A stretch of DNA of 26,928 nt from Nemertoderma westbladi (GCA_032718475.1 JAUCBJ010005657.1:1-26928); one strand, 5' to 3'. Counted from the first letter of the stretch, positions 9,288 through 18,266 are shown. Notes: a model not told the origin generated them from the sequence alone. Program-made: numbers and translations.

Positions 9288-10272
9288 TTACCGGAGTGCC
9301 ACCGATTAATTGTTCGGGTAACACAAGATCTTTAAATAGTGAGTACAGTTCAGGGGGATCCGTTATACTATTAGGATCAAGCGTTTGAGGTCTCACTAAG
9401 GAATGAGGAGGTCTGACCGAGTATTCTGGAACTCTGATCATTGGTTTATTTAAGGATCGTTTGAGTCGAGCGAGCGTAGGTGATACGTCGAACAGGTTTC
9501 GCTCGAAACTCCCATAAGTATATCGTGTAAAACTGTGTTTAGCGCAACGTCTCCGCGGATGTTTATGTCTTTCCGTTTGCTGATTGGGTCTAGGGCATTC
9601 GTCGCAGTAATACCAAAGACGCACGTCCTGCAGGGGAAACGCGGGTGATCGTTCTCCAGTTTTACAATATTCCTCCATCTGTTCGAAGCTATCTGGGACG
9701 ACAGGTAGCGGTCGATCGGCGGTAAGATACATCATAGTGAAATAGAGCCGTTTGAGTTCTATCATAGGGTCATGATGTATACGTTGAGGATATCGAGTTT
9801 CTAGATTTTGTTGACTGGCAATATTGAGATATGTTTCTCTCAGGAATTCCAGATAATCGTTGAAGTCGCTGCGTTTATCCGGCTCTTCAACGTCTTCTCT
9901 TTCGAGTCGGTTCCGAATAGAATTCTCGTGTTCTATTCTCGGTTTATCGTTCCGACTCTGCTGGGTATGATATTTGAATAAAACCATTTCCCTTTCGGTG
10001 TCTACATCGTCCGTATCGTGTAAATCGATAGGATGGCCGGTAGTTAAGAAGTCCATATACGTACCATTACGATGTGTATAGCGAGCGGTGAATTTTCTAT
10101 AGTCCAATTCACGCGTAAGTTGCTCCTGGGACATTGGCGGTTCGATAAAACGACCATCGTCCTCCGTAGTAGTTGGACTAGCGTCGCCGCGTATTAAGCT
10201 ATCAACAAACGCTTGTAAAGGTAGAGTATATCGCTCCCTGATACCAAGATCATCTTCTATCAACTCAGTCAT
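8902..10272 (-). CDS. Frame A: 456-codon unrecognised protein, N-terminal part of the A/B/C unit
   Basis: Unrecognised. The ATG at 10272 is the first Met after an in-frame TAA about 15 bases upstream, which supports the start. The protein is highly charged (rich in Asp, Glu and Arg) with a predicted helical acidic first half. It has one candidate zinc site, C223-x2-C226-x16-C243-x2-H246. To about residue 328 it reads like ordinary protein. After that, where frame B overlaps it (9287-8902), it becomes Arg/Ser/Thr-rich. That tail is either a shadow of frame B's Glu-rich code or a genuine overprinted basic domain. I see no signal peptide, membrane segment or enzymatic motif. Frames A and C share the same phase, while B lies one base off. 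Confidence 0.7.
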   Translation of the reverse strand: MTELIEDDLGIRERYTLPLQAFVDSLIRGDASPTTTEDDGRFIEPPMSQEQLTRELDYRKFTARYTHRNGTYMDFLTTGHPIDLHDTDDVDTEREMVLFKYHTQQSRNDKPRIEHENSIRNRLEREDVEEPDKRSDFNDYLEFLRETYLNIASQQNLETRYPQRIHHDPMIELKRLYFTMMYLTADRPLPVVPDSFEQMEEYCKTGERSPAFPLQDVRLWYYCDECPRPNQQTERHKHPRRRCAKHSFTRYTYGSFERNLFDVSPTLARLKRSLNKPMIRVPEYSVRPPHSLVRPQTLDPNSITDPPELYSLFKDLVLPEQLIGGTPVSGLARYSPILSSRIRTRSSNMAVQPVQPSRFNPDTTRYRSRRERCTKRVRRYSAEDRKRNLRLFRETRIAATSPSGERISFTPVRSRHPEPRGRHRTWTNLFSTRVPRRAFTTTSGGKSARGETHRNG

Positions 10273-10640
10273 AGCTGCTATATGAGTTTATCAATATTAT
10301 AATGAGTTTATAATTAGGCTAGCGGGCGTCGCTGCCTACCCCTCTCGGCCCCCGGACAGTGTAAGATCCTCAGCGCCGATGTACCGTCGTCGCTTTGTTT
10401 TTCGCCAATGTAGTAGCTACACAACGACAACGATAACCGGCACAAGTCACTCCACTGTCCGTCCCAAAGGCTCAGATTTACTTCAGGTTCTTACTGCAGA
10501 GTTAGGGCTACTTTCACAATTGCGACTCGCTACTGTAAACACACTTTAGTAGTAACATTCACCTATAAACGCACAAATTCCACACAACTGTCACAAATTG
10601 TACACATTCGGGCCATTTGTCCGTTAGTCAAGTGCCTTCC
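10273..10640 (-). promoter_or_regulatory. CpG-rich leader upstream of frame A
   Basis: The roughly 370 bases before the frame A start are rich in CpG (clusters at 10320-10450), in contrast to the AT-rich surroundings. On the minus strand there is a TTATAGG TATA-like word near 10565. A TTGGCGAAAAAC word near 10410, preceded by CTACTACA, loosely resembles an LTR end plus primer site. No matching LTR-like copy is visible downstream of frame C (5500-6030), so an LTR assignment is not supported. The boundary is approximate. Confidence 0.35.
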
Positions 10641-10908
10641 AGAATGCCACGTTATTATTATGTATCCTTGGATACTAGCAGTGTGCTATTTATTCCCTAT
10701 GCTATTCAATGGGGCAAGCTTTCTATTGTTCTTTTAACTCGCTTCTAATTCTAGCGTGGTTGTTGCTATGGTGACATTATGGAAAGCTAGCGGTAGAATT
10801 AGGGTAATTCCCATGCATACAGATCTGGGATGCTATTTAATAGTAATTCTTTAATTGTCAATATCTCCATTATACATGATTTTATGAATTTCATCGGCTA
10901 TTGACTAT

Positions 10909-10919
10909 ATATTGGAGAT
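10909..10919. repeat. Target-site duplication, left copy
   Basis: ATATTGGAGAT here is identical to 11216-11226 on the other side of the truncated LINE. A duplication of this length is normal for target-primed reverse transcription. Confidence 0.88.
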
Positions 10920-11215
10920 ACTAGGATCGGCATGCTGCATTGCAGCTGCATTTTTAAGAATGCTGTGCCGGCTTGTCAACAAAATTGCACCGCCACAACT
11001 CCCTATCACCCATGACATTTGCTAGATCATCCGCATCTTTAAGGCCAGTGTCCTTTAAGATGCGTCTCAAGAAAGTCATGGGCTGTCCACCATGCTTATT
11101 CACTCCATGAGGCTGCCAAAGTACAAGATTATGCACTGGCTGGTCCTCACGGCGAAAGCAATGTCCTGCAAAGCGGAGGCGATTTTGTTCTAGTGTCAAG
11201 CTTGGGGGAACCCCA
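10920..11215 (-). mobile_element. 5'-truncated non-LTR retrotransposon (LINE) copy
   Basis: This is the 3' end of the LINE family seen complete-to-motif at 18276-19760. The last 81 codons (11199-10954, beginning 'MTLEQNRLRFAGHCF') match the C-terminus of that copy with few changes, including 'FAGHCFRREDQPVHNLV'. The element is bounded by a perfect 11-bp direct repeat, ATATTGGAGAT, at 10909-10919 and 11216-11226. It ends in CCGATCCTAGT on its own strand. Truncation by incomplete reverse transcription is the usual explanation. It encodes no RT domain, so it is dead. Confidence 0.92.
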
Positions 11216-11226
11216 ATATTGGAGAT
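11216..11226. repeat. Target-site duplication, right copy
   Basis: This is the second copy of ATATTGGAGAT, directly against the 5' truncation point of the LINE insertion. Confidence 0.88.
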
Positions 11227-11712
11227 TCTCGCACACTAATACACTTAATAGGGTGAATCTCCGCTCCCATAATCTATTAATTAATGGAATTTTGGGAATG
11301 TTATAAATTGTATAAAAATGACAATTTATCAAATTCATTAAAAATATGAATTTAAATTTATTCCCGTAAATTTTATTATTTATCCTTAAAAACAGACATA
11401 ATTTTATTCCAGAGCATGTCTGGGGACTAGGATCCTTAATTCTAGGCAATTTGTCCTTTTAAGAGTATCGGTAAGTGCTACGATATCTTGCAAAAGGTAT
11501 CTACGCAAAAGCCTTTATAGTGTGGATGGACCCGCATCGACAAATTCTTGAGCTCGGTGGTATTCGCGACCAACGGCCAGTTTCCACTGCCAGATGGGTT
11601 GACAGTAATTTAAATCGTGTTAAAGCAATGCGGTGCAGCTCCGAAATATGTGCAACATGTTGAACATGAAAGAGAGGACATTTCCGTAGTGATGGGTTAA
11701 AATCACGGTAAA
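11227..11712. other. No recognisable gene (486 bp)
   Basis: AT-rich sequence, perhaps partly the 3' untranslated region of the older LINE that follows. The 62-codon plus-strand frame at 11475-11663 has no recognisable motif and I treat it as chance. Confidence 0.5.
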
Positions 11713-12873
11713 CTAATCGGCGTGTTGAGTTACTTTTGAAACCCTGTCAATCAAGTTTTCACGAAATTGTTTTCCACTGTCTCCAGCGTCTAATAGTTTT
11801 TTTACTGCTTTTGCCATCAGAGATGAGACAGAATCGGCAAGGCTAAGTGCAAACCACAGGAGTTCGTGTCTATCTGGGTCCTCAATCGCTTTAGCTAGGA
11901 AGTTTAGCTGTCTTTTTTTGACGATTGTTTCAACAACTAAAAGACCAGATTCAAGAAACATTAGGTCGTGGCAAACAGAAGATCGGACTCCAAGGGCACC
12001 CTTTAGCATTTCACAATATTTTACATTAACACTAGTGACAGATGCACTGAGCCAAGATTCACAGCTATACAGAAGAGCACTTGTTACACCAGCCCTCAGT
12101 TTTACAGTTTTACACTTATTGGAGCCATATTATGCTTAGACAAGAATGAATGATTCTTTAAAACGTGCTTTGATTATCTTTTAAGTGCAGGTTAATAACA
12201 TCTGAAATTCTCCCAGACTGAGCAATCGGAGAACCCAAGTAAACATAATGTGAACAGTTATTAATTGTAAGGCTGCTATCAATCACTATAGGATTTAGAT
12301 CATCAGCTGCACCACCTATAACCATAAATTTAGTCTTTTTCTGGGTTATTCTTAGTCCAAATTCATTACAAAACTGCACTAGCGCGTTAGCTTCTGAATA
12401 CATTTAGGCCAAGACGTGGCTAATATTGCAGAGTCATCAACTAATAACAGTGCATGAAGGGCATTCAAAAAACCATCTGGGCCGAGAGACTTCAAGAGTT
12501 TTATTAGTGAGTTAACATACAGAGTAAATAAGTGTAAGCTGGATGGCCCACCCTGCAAAACTCCAACAGATATGAGGAACTTTTCATCTCCAATACACCC
12601 ATAGGACAACCTATACAACCTATACAAGGCATTTAACATCCACGTACCACAACCCATATCATGCAGCAGATCAATAAGCTTCTTCCTGTTGATGGTATCA
12701 AATGCGGCTGAGAAATCTACAAAAACAATGAAGAGCTTTTGCTTCGTAAATTTTGAATAATTGATAATTATTGTAAAGTTGTTACTTGTTCTGTTACGAT
12801 ATATGGCGCTGTGTACTAGTACATCATACAGTATAGAGTGATTAGATAAGTTATATTGATGTACAGCATTCAT
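11713..12873 (-). pseudogene. Reverse transcriptase fragment of an older non-LTR retrotransposon
   Basis: Two overlapping frames carry the RT palm motifs in order. The first (12873-12379) has 'FIVFVDFSAAFDTIN' (motif A), 'GVLQGGPSSLHLF' (motif B) and 'LLVDDSAILA' (motif C, the usual Y/F-A-D-D changed to LVDD). After a frameshift near 12390, the second (12403-12158) has 'FGLRITQKKTKFMVIGG' (motif D) and 'YVYLGSPIAQSGR' (motif E). A third frame (12009-11713) looks like the downstream C-terminal region. Fingers and endonuclease domains are absent. The sequence is clearly different from the family at 18276-19760. The clade cannot be set by eye. Confidence 0.85.
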
Positions 12874-13770
12874 TAGGTAAGGAAAATAAAATACACGATT
12901 TTATATATTTCATCCGATTTTGTACAGTATGTAGTCTTACGTATGTAATTTTATAATAAAACCTTAGCATATAAGTTACGGTGGCAAACTTTGTAAAATA
13001 TTAATATGAATTTGCCGTTATTTACATTGACTGAATCTAATATATTTCCCTACAAACTGATGTTGTACTAAATTAACGCTAAATTGTGCTTTAATAATCG
13101 CAAAATTAATGATACGGCCATAGACCTATAAGCCCACCGAGACAGATTCATTACCATATATTGTAATAATTTGAGAAATGAGGGAAGCAAGGATCACAAT
13201 CCGGCTCTCCCAGTGGCCTAGCTATTTTAGGTTGGTCTAATGGTAGTAGATTTTGTTGGAGCAATGATATAATCATTGCGTCATACCTATATTTGTCTGT
13301 TTATGTCAGTGTTTTTTATGTTAATTCTGCTAATGCTGTAAATTGCAAATACTGACTTATGCTACTTTGAATAATGATTACTGCTTAGATTGACTTTGAT
13401 TTCTTTAATCTTTGCGATGTAGCAAATCCTAACAAGGATTTTCCTTTCAACTGTCAGACCTTTTGTGAATGCAGAATGCATGCGCCGATACGGTAACTAT
13501 TCTCTTTAGCATGGCGGGCTAAGGGTACCGGTAGGCGTAGCAGGCGCACTGTGAAAGCGACGGAAGGAAGAGTGGAGGACCCAATGTGGGACAACGCTGG
13601 CGACGGGCCAGTAGTTGTGGTCGGGCTAATCAGATAGGGACCGGGGACCGGTCGTCATTACAGCATTTGGGGGCTGACGATCCAGATTTCGTCTCAGCCT
13701 TACAGTACTACGGTAGCTTAGTGGGTTTAGTTAGGAAGGCTGCGTGTAGCTTGGGTGGTCTGGATCTTTT
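12874..13770. other. No recognisable gene (about 900 bp)
   Basis: AT-rich to 13480, then a CpG-richer patch (13500-13770). The 63-codon frame at 13586-13777 has no motif I know. A perfect tRNA A-box word (TGGTCTAATGG, near 13232) has no B-box or cloverleaf with it. Confidence 0.5.
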
Positions 13771-13820
13771 ACACTAGCGCTACTAGTGCTACTAGCGCTA
13801 CCAGCTCTGCCACTAATGCT
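13771..13820. repeat. Degenerate 9-bp tandem repeat
   Basis: CTAGCGCTA, CTAGTGCTA and CTAGCGCTA follow one another, then decay into CCAGCTCTG and CACTAATGCT. It lies just before the left TTAA of the first piggyBac-like element. Confidence 0.75.
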
Positions 13821-13841
13821 ATTTTATGTTGTGTTGTTTAA

Positions 13842-15417
13842 CCCTATTAGTACCGGGCTATAAAATGTTGTACAAATACCGGGGGGGGGGGTCATATTGA
13901 CCCCCCCCCCCCCCCCCCCCCCTCTAAAATCTACAAATATTTACGAAAACGTCTGATTTTTTGTTTGTACGTAGGTATCACTTGTCTGGATCCGACCGAA
14001 AAAACAAATTTTCGAAAAAATGTACTGGGGTGGTTATATTGCAGCACCAAAATTACAAGTAGTGCACAATTTTCACAAAATTTGAAAGTTACATTTTCGG
14101 CTAATTATTTTTCAATACAGGTTTTTTGGGGCGCAAAATACATTGGGAAATATTTAAAAATGATATGATTACTATAAATGGCTGTTTAGTCCTCTCTGCG
14201 TAGGAAAAAAATGAAAAAAACAAGTAACCAGCACTTTTCAGTTAGAACACAAAATTTTTAATTCACTTATACGATGCTATAAATTCACATTTTCAGGTTT
14301 TCGAGGGCGCTGATTCTAATGGAATACATTTCTAATATGCCAGATCATTGCTACTTGTATTTTTCGGCGTAATTTGGCAAATTTTGGTGCTAGCACCAAA
14401 TTTCGTACCCATCACCAAAAAGTACAAGTTTGCGATGTCCAGTGCTGTTTTTATTGATTTCATCGGATTCAGGACCCTCATAAACCCGTATAACGCAAGA
14501 AACAAGGTGATACTATCTACTTATCAATTTGCATATTTTCCAAAATTTGGTGCTGGCATAACAACTTTCACCCACCGGCGAAAAATACAAGTTTGAGAAC
14601 TCTTATGAAATTTTTACTGATTCCATTGAATTCAGAACCATCACAAACCCGTATAACGCAAGAAACAAGGTGACACAATCAATTGATATATTTGATGGTT
14701 TTCAAAATTTGGTGCTAGCACCACATTTTGCACCCACATCCGAAAAGTACAAGTTTGAGATGTCTAGTTCGATAATTATATTTTCCATTGAATTCAGAAC
14801 AGCCATAAACCTCTAAAACGCAAGAAATAAAATGTATCAAGCAATTTTATATATTGAATGGATTTTCAAAATTTCGTGCTAGCACCAAAATTTGCACACA
14901 GCACCGAAAAATACAATTTTGATACGCTTGGTGCAACTCGTATATATTTCATCGAATCCAGAACCCCAAAAAACCCCAATTGCGTAAAAAACAAGTTTCA
15001 AACAATCAATTTACAAAATTGACTTATTTCAAAATTTGGTGCTGGCACCAAAATTTGGCACCCATCGAAAAAAACAAGTTTGAAATTTCTAAATCAATTT
15101 ATATGAATTCCATCCAATTTCTAACACCAAAAAACCGGTGTAAATCAAAAATAGAGATGTTACAATTCATATTTAATGAAATGTAATTTTCAAAAAACGT
15201 CTCAAAAAAAGTGCCAAAAGTAGGGTTAAAAAATGGTGCTATAACTCGAAAAGTACCCAATATTTTTGAAAACGGTTTTCACTACTAGGAAGACAATAGA
15301 TTTTTAGGAAAAGTCATAAAATTTCAGATTCCCAACTGCGTTTGTTTCAGAATTATAATAAAAAAACAACGGGGGGGGGGGTCATATTGACCCCCCCCCC
15401 CCCCGGGTTTAATAGGG
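13842..15417 (+). mobile_element. Non-autonomous piggyBac-like element, copy 1 (about 1.58 kb)
   Basis: TTAA flanks both sides (13838-13841 and 15418-15421), the insertion signature of piggyBac. The ends are inverted: CCCTATTAG... at the left and ...TTAATAGGG at the right. Each end carries a subterminal hairpin of a G run, TCA-TAT-TGA and a C run (about 13881-13922 and 15371-15404). The interior has no transposase. It consists largely of five tandem repeats of about 163 bp. A second copy lies inverted at 21601-23154. The small frames inside repeat the same peptide words (for example NPYNARNK) because the DNA is repetitive, so I do not call them genes. Confidence 0.9.
14350..15160 (+). repeat. 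Five tandem repeats of about 163 bp centred on a palindrome, copy 1
   Basis: Each unit contains TTTGGTGCTAGCACCAAA or a close variant. It is a perfect 18-base palindrome in the first unit. Copies start at 14383, 14546, 14708, 14872 and 15035, spaced 163, 162, 164 and 163 bases. Units also share 'AAAAGTACAAGTTTG'-type and 'CGTATAACGCAAGAAACAAGGTGA'-type blocks. Units have drifted in sequence but hardly at all in length. Confidence 0.9.
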
Positions 15418-15421
15418 TTAA

Positions 15422-15820
15422 AGTTTCTTTTATTTATTTGAAAAAATAGCCCCATTGACGAAAATTGCCATAGACTCAACAATAGAAACACCAGCTGCTG
15501 GTACTCATGAGGGCCTAGTAAGCTACTACTATTGATTGAATGGATAGGCCCAAACTGCAGAGAAGTATATTACTTGCCAAGTTTGTGTGCCAGTATATTA
15601 TTGTAATATAGTAGGCCTATACATGTTATTGTAGTAGTTTGTAATGTATTATCCCACCAGCTGAATAGCTCTTCCCAGTTTGCCAACTAATTTATTTTAG
15701 TATAGTAGTAGGCCTATACATGATATTGTAGCTCTAGCCAATCAGAGAGCTAAATGCCGCACTTTTTATCCAAAAATCTGTCGGAAAATTGAGAGACTGG
15801 AAAGAAGCTAAGAGCTAAGC
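15422..15820. other. No recognisable gene (about 400 bp)
   Basis: Unique-looking sequence with several TAGGCCTATACATG-type words (15610 and 15710), a dispersed word common in some invertebrate genomes. No frame of interest is visible. Confidence 0.5.
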
Positions 15821-16056
15821 TCAATAACGAGTAAAAATATCTAGAGTAAAAATAACGAGTGTTGAAAATTAATGTGTTTAAAAAATATCGAGAGTAAAAA
15901 TAACGCGAAATGAAAAATATCGAAAATAACGAGTGTTGAAAAATATCGAGTTTTGACAAATATCGAGAGTAAAAATATCGAGTGTTGAAAAATATCGAGT
16001 GTTGAAAAATATCGAGATTAAAAATCGAGTGTTGAAAAATATCGAGAGTAAAAATA
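15821..16056. repeat. Degenerate minisatellite, about 17 bp unit
   Basis: Variants of AAAAATATCGAGTGTTG and AGAGTAAAAATATCG repeat through the interval with small length changes, cleaner toward the right. Minus-strand frames here give Phe/Tyr/Asn/Thr/Arg repeats (IFFNTRYF) that merely translate the repeat. Confidence 0.88.
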
Positions 16057-16169
16057 TTGCATTTTGCTTGAGCTTTTTATTTAGAATTATGGGACAATAT
16101 TTCAGTGCATGGATTACAACAGTGCAAGTGCAAGTAAATTGCATTAATACACATTGGGTACCCATTCAC

Positions 16170-16208
16170 CAGATTTATTATTATTATAATATTATTATAT
16201 TATTATAT
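16170..16208. repeat. ATT/ATA microsatellite
   Basis: A run of TTA/ATA triplets ends exactly where the piggyBac transposase frame stops. It may mark the rearrangement that removed the catalytic part of that gene. Confidence 0.85.
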
Positions 16209-16716
16209 CCTTTTTGATATCATTAGAAGTAACATCAGTCCACTGTACAGTGTGTTTACGCTTTCCAAATCTATTCAATTCACTGTAATTCCGTTTCTTT
16301 GCGCGACTGTTAGTCCATTCAGCAATTTTCGAGAATAATTCTTCGTCCAGAATTTTTAGTGCAAATTCAGCTGCATATTCTGGAACAGCAACTTGTATTC
16401 CGGTAGGCTTGTAGTCGGTTAGACCTCTGTAATATGGCGAGTCTGACTTTCGTTTATCAGTATCAGGTACCGCAACGCCCCAACCAGAATTGATTGGATA
16501 TATTGGATGCAGCGGTACTGGGAGAGCAGTGGATGGAGTTGAACTGGGAAGGGGATCTCCTTCAGCTTCACTTTCGTCAGCTGAAGATTCAGAAGCAGAA
16601 CTGATTGATGATACATCTTCGTCGTTGTCTTCATCTGTACTACTGTCAAAGCCATATCGTCTGACTGGCAAAGCTATTCTACGTGGACGTTTTGCATATC
16701 TGTCTAATATAGACAT
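16195..16716 (-). pseudogene. piggyBac transposase, N-terminal fragment
   Basis: A full piggyBac transposase of about 550-600 residues cuts and pastes DNA at TTAA sites. Here only the first 173 codons remain. They begin 'MSILDRYAKRPRRIALP' and continue through an acidic Ser/Asp/Glu stretch (about residues 26-55). Near the end comes the conserved opening of the transposase core, 'FALKILDEELFSKIAEWTN' followed by 'VQWTDVTSNDIKKDI', the counterpart of the family's 'F..FFDDEL...I...TN' and 'W..VT..E...' blocks. The frame then runs into a microsatellite, before any catalytic Asp. The ATG at 16716 is the natural start. A terminal repeat lies about 640 bp upstream, as expected for a 5' end. Family assignment rests on this short block, so it is good but not certain. 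Confidence 0.75.
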
Positions 16717-17279
16717 TGCTTCCGCATTGCATATACTGTAGGTTTACAAATAAAATAAAATGTACCCTATATTCCTAAATAAATAACAAATTATAGACAA
16801 GCTGACAAGTAAGTTTCAGAGAAATTAAGTACAAAATAATATTTCAAAATAAATCCATCCATTCATAAAATAAAATGTACAAACAGATCAGAAACTGGCT
16901 GGTTTCAACTGTGAACTAATCAATATAAATATCACTAATACAGTAACAAACAAAATAATAATAATACAAAGTATCTGAGAACATCCATTATCAAAAACGT
17001 TATTTATTTAGCAACTGTGGTGTGTAAATACAATAGCTTGCTGCCATGAAATATCTTCTCGTAATACACAATATGTGAACGTAATGAATGGGCTTACTAT
17101 AATAATACTAATATATATTACTACTAGTAATATAGGAGACCATTCATTACAACAATACCACGAACAAAATGACCAATGAGAGATCACCTAGGTAAGTTAT
17201 TATTGTCTAAAGAGAGTTCCGGCTATAATATACTGCAATGAATTCAGATCCGGCTGCTGCTCCCCTCTAGAACGTTTCA
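16717..17279 (-). other. 5' non-coding part of the truncated piggyBac element
   Basis: AT-rich sequence between the transposase ATG and the terminal repeat. No frame is supported. It presumably contains the element promoter. Confidence 0.5.
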
Positions 17280-17289
17280 ATAAACCTGC

Positions 17290-17367
17290 AACGGGCACCG
17301 CCCGTTTGCCGGAGGTCCAGTGACGGGCACTGCCCGTCTGCCGTGTGCAAAGGGTTAATAGGGTTAA
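17290..17367 (-). repeat. piggyBac terminal repeat with two subterminal palindromes
   Basis: On the minus strand the end reads TTAACCCTATTAACCC then TTTGCACACGGC. Two TTAA words are present (17364-17367 and 17355-17358). Inside are two GC-rich palindromes, GACGGGCACTGCCCGTC (17322-17338, perfect around one central base) and the near-palindrome AACGGGCACCGCCCGTT (17290-17306), 32 bases apart. Paired subterminal palindromes are plausible transposase binding sites. The opposite end of the element is missing. Confidence 0.7.
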
Positions 17368-17725
17368 GGAGTGCCTGATGCTTGATTGTAATGTTTAGAT
17401 AGGCGCTATTTATCTTGATTGTTTTCTATTTCTAAGTTTATGCTTATTAATTGCTGTTAGGTCAAAATAATACGGTATTTAGGCTATTGCTAGTATAACT
17501 CAGAACGTAATATATTATAAATACGTATTCTGGAATACTTAGTAATTAGTATGCAACTCTGTAATTTGAAATACGGTAATTTATTTAGCACTTAGAATAA
17601 AATTAAGAACTTGTACGCTGCATAGCAGAGAATAGTTGGGTAAATTACGCTTAGAAATACTTTGGAATATTCAACGCTAGTCGGTTATTTGAAAATAGTG
17701 GGCCAGCAGGCTGACAGCGGCAGTG
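17368..17725. other. No recognisable gene (358 bp)
   Basis: AT-rich sequence between the piggyBac end and a possible SINE head. Nothing coding or repetitive is visible. Confidence 0.5.
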
Positions 17726-17727
17726 AA

Positions 17728-17800
17728 AGTGGCGCAGTAGTAAATTCGCTGGCTTAAACCAGCGCCAGACCAAGGTTTTCGACATTAGGGCAAATTAATA
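17728..17800 (+). repeat. Possible tRNA-derived SINE head or tRNA relic
   Basis: GTGGCGCAGTAG resembles a tRNA A-box region. CGCTGG-CTTAAA-CCAGCG forms a strong stem-loop where an anticodon arm would sit. GGTTTTCGAC is a poor B-box. A full cloverleaf cannot be drawn and the acceptor stem is not visible. It could be a degenerate SINE promoter or chance. Confidence 0.3.
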
Positions 17801-18266
17801 TCAAATCCCATTATACATATTAAATATTCTCACATTCGACATTGTTTCGCCCAGTAACTTCCTGTATTTCTCTGCAGTAAGTGAACGCCGAGTGCAAACC
17901 ACCCGCACTCATATTAAGTAGCTTAGGGAGCCATTTCAGATTTATTGTTTTGGTTATTGCTGTGGCTTATAAATTCGAACAGTTAGCTCTCTGTTGAGAA
18001 ATCGACAGAGAAAGGAGCGCATGATTGACAGAGCCGTACATAGATCCTTGGTAGACGGTTCTGCCTACGTTCAACAGTAAAAGATCGCGTTGGACCAAGT
18101 TGAACAGCTTAACATGTTCTAAGCAGCCTCTATGCTTCTGAGCACCTCTTCTTCATCACCAAATGTGAAATGATTTTAAAAGAAAATAATAAATTTCTAA
18201 CAAAGGCGCATGCTATCTACTCATATGTGTTATTATTAAGGGCGCACTTAATACTCACATGTTGGC
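17801..18266. other. No recognisable gene (466 bp)
   Basis: Sequence between the tRNA-like patch and the LINE insertion. It might be the body of a SINE, but I see no boundary or tail that proves it. Confidence 0.45.

Noticed and set aside
9262-9296. GTAAGT after CTCCG, with a TATCTAG acceptor-like word about 35 bases on, as an intron joining frames A and B
   Set aside because: The phase does not work: joining at these sites gives a stop within a few codons, and the intron would be very short.
10400-10425. LTR end plus primer site (CTACTACA-TTGGCGAAAAAC) upstream of frame A
   Set aside because: No similar sequence occurs downstream of frame C, so there is no second LTR, and the tRNA match is not convincing.
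13190-13330. tRNA gene suggested by a perfect A-box word near 13232
   Set aside because: No B-box, acceptor stem or anticodon arm can be placed around it.
13586-13777. GC-richer 63-codon plus-strand frame as a host exon
   Set aside because: No recognisable domain and no convincing splice sites in phase; the patch is too short to support a gene.
13965-15186. Several plus-strand frames of 60-80 codons inside the first piggyBac-like element, with mirror frames in the second
   Set aside because: They repeat the same peptide words because the DNA is a 163-bp tandem array, and none resembles a known protein.
15750-16165. Phe/Tyr/Asn-rich minus-strand frames that look like a repeat protein
   Set aside because: They translate the 17-bp minisatellite and have no start or domain.
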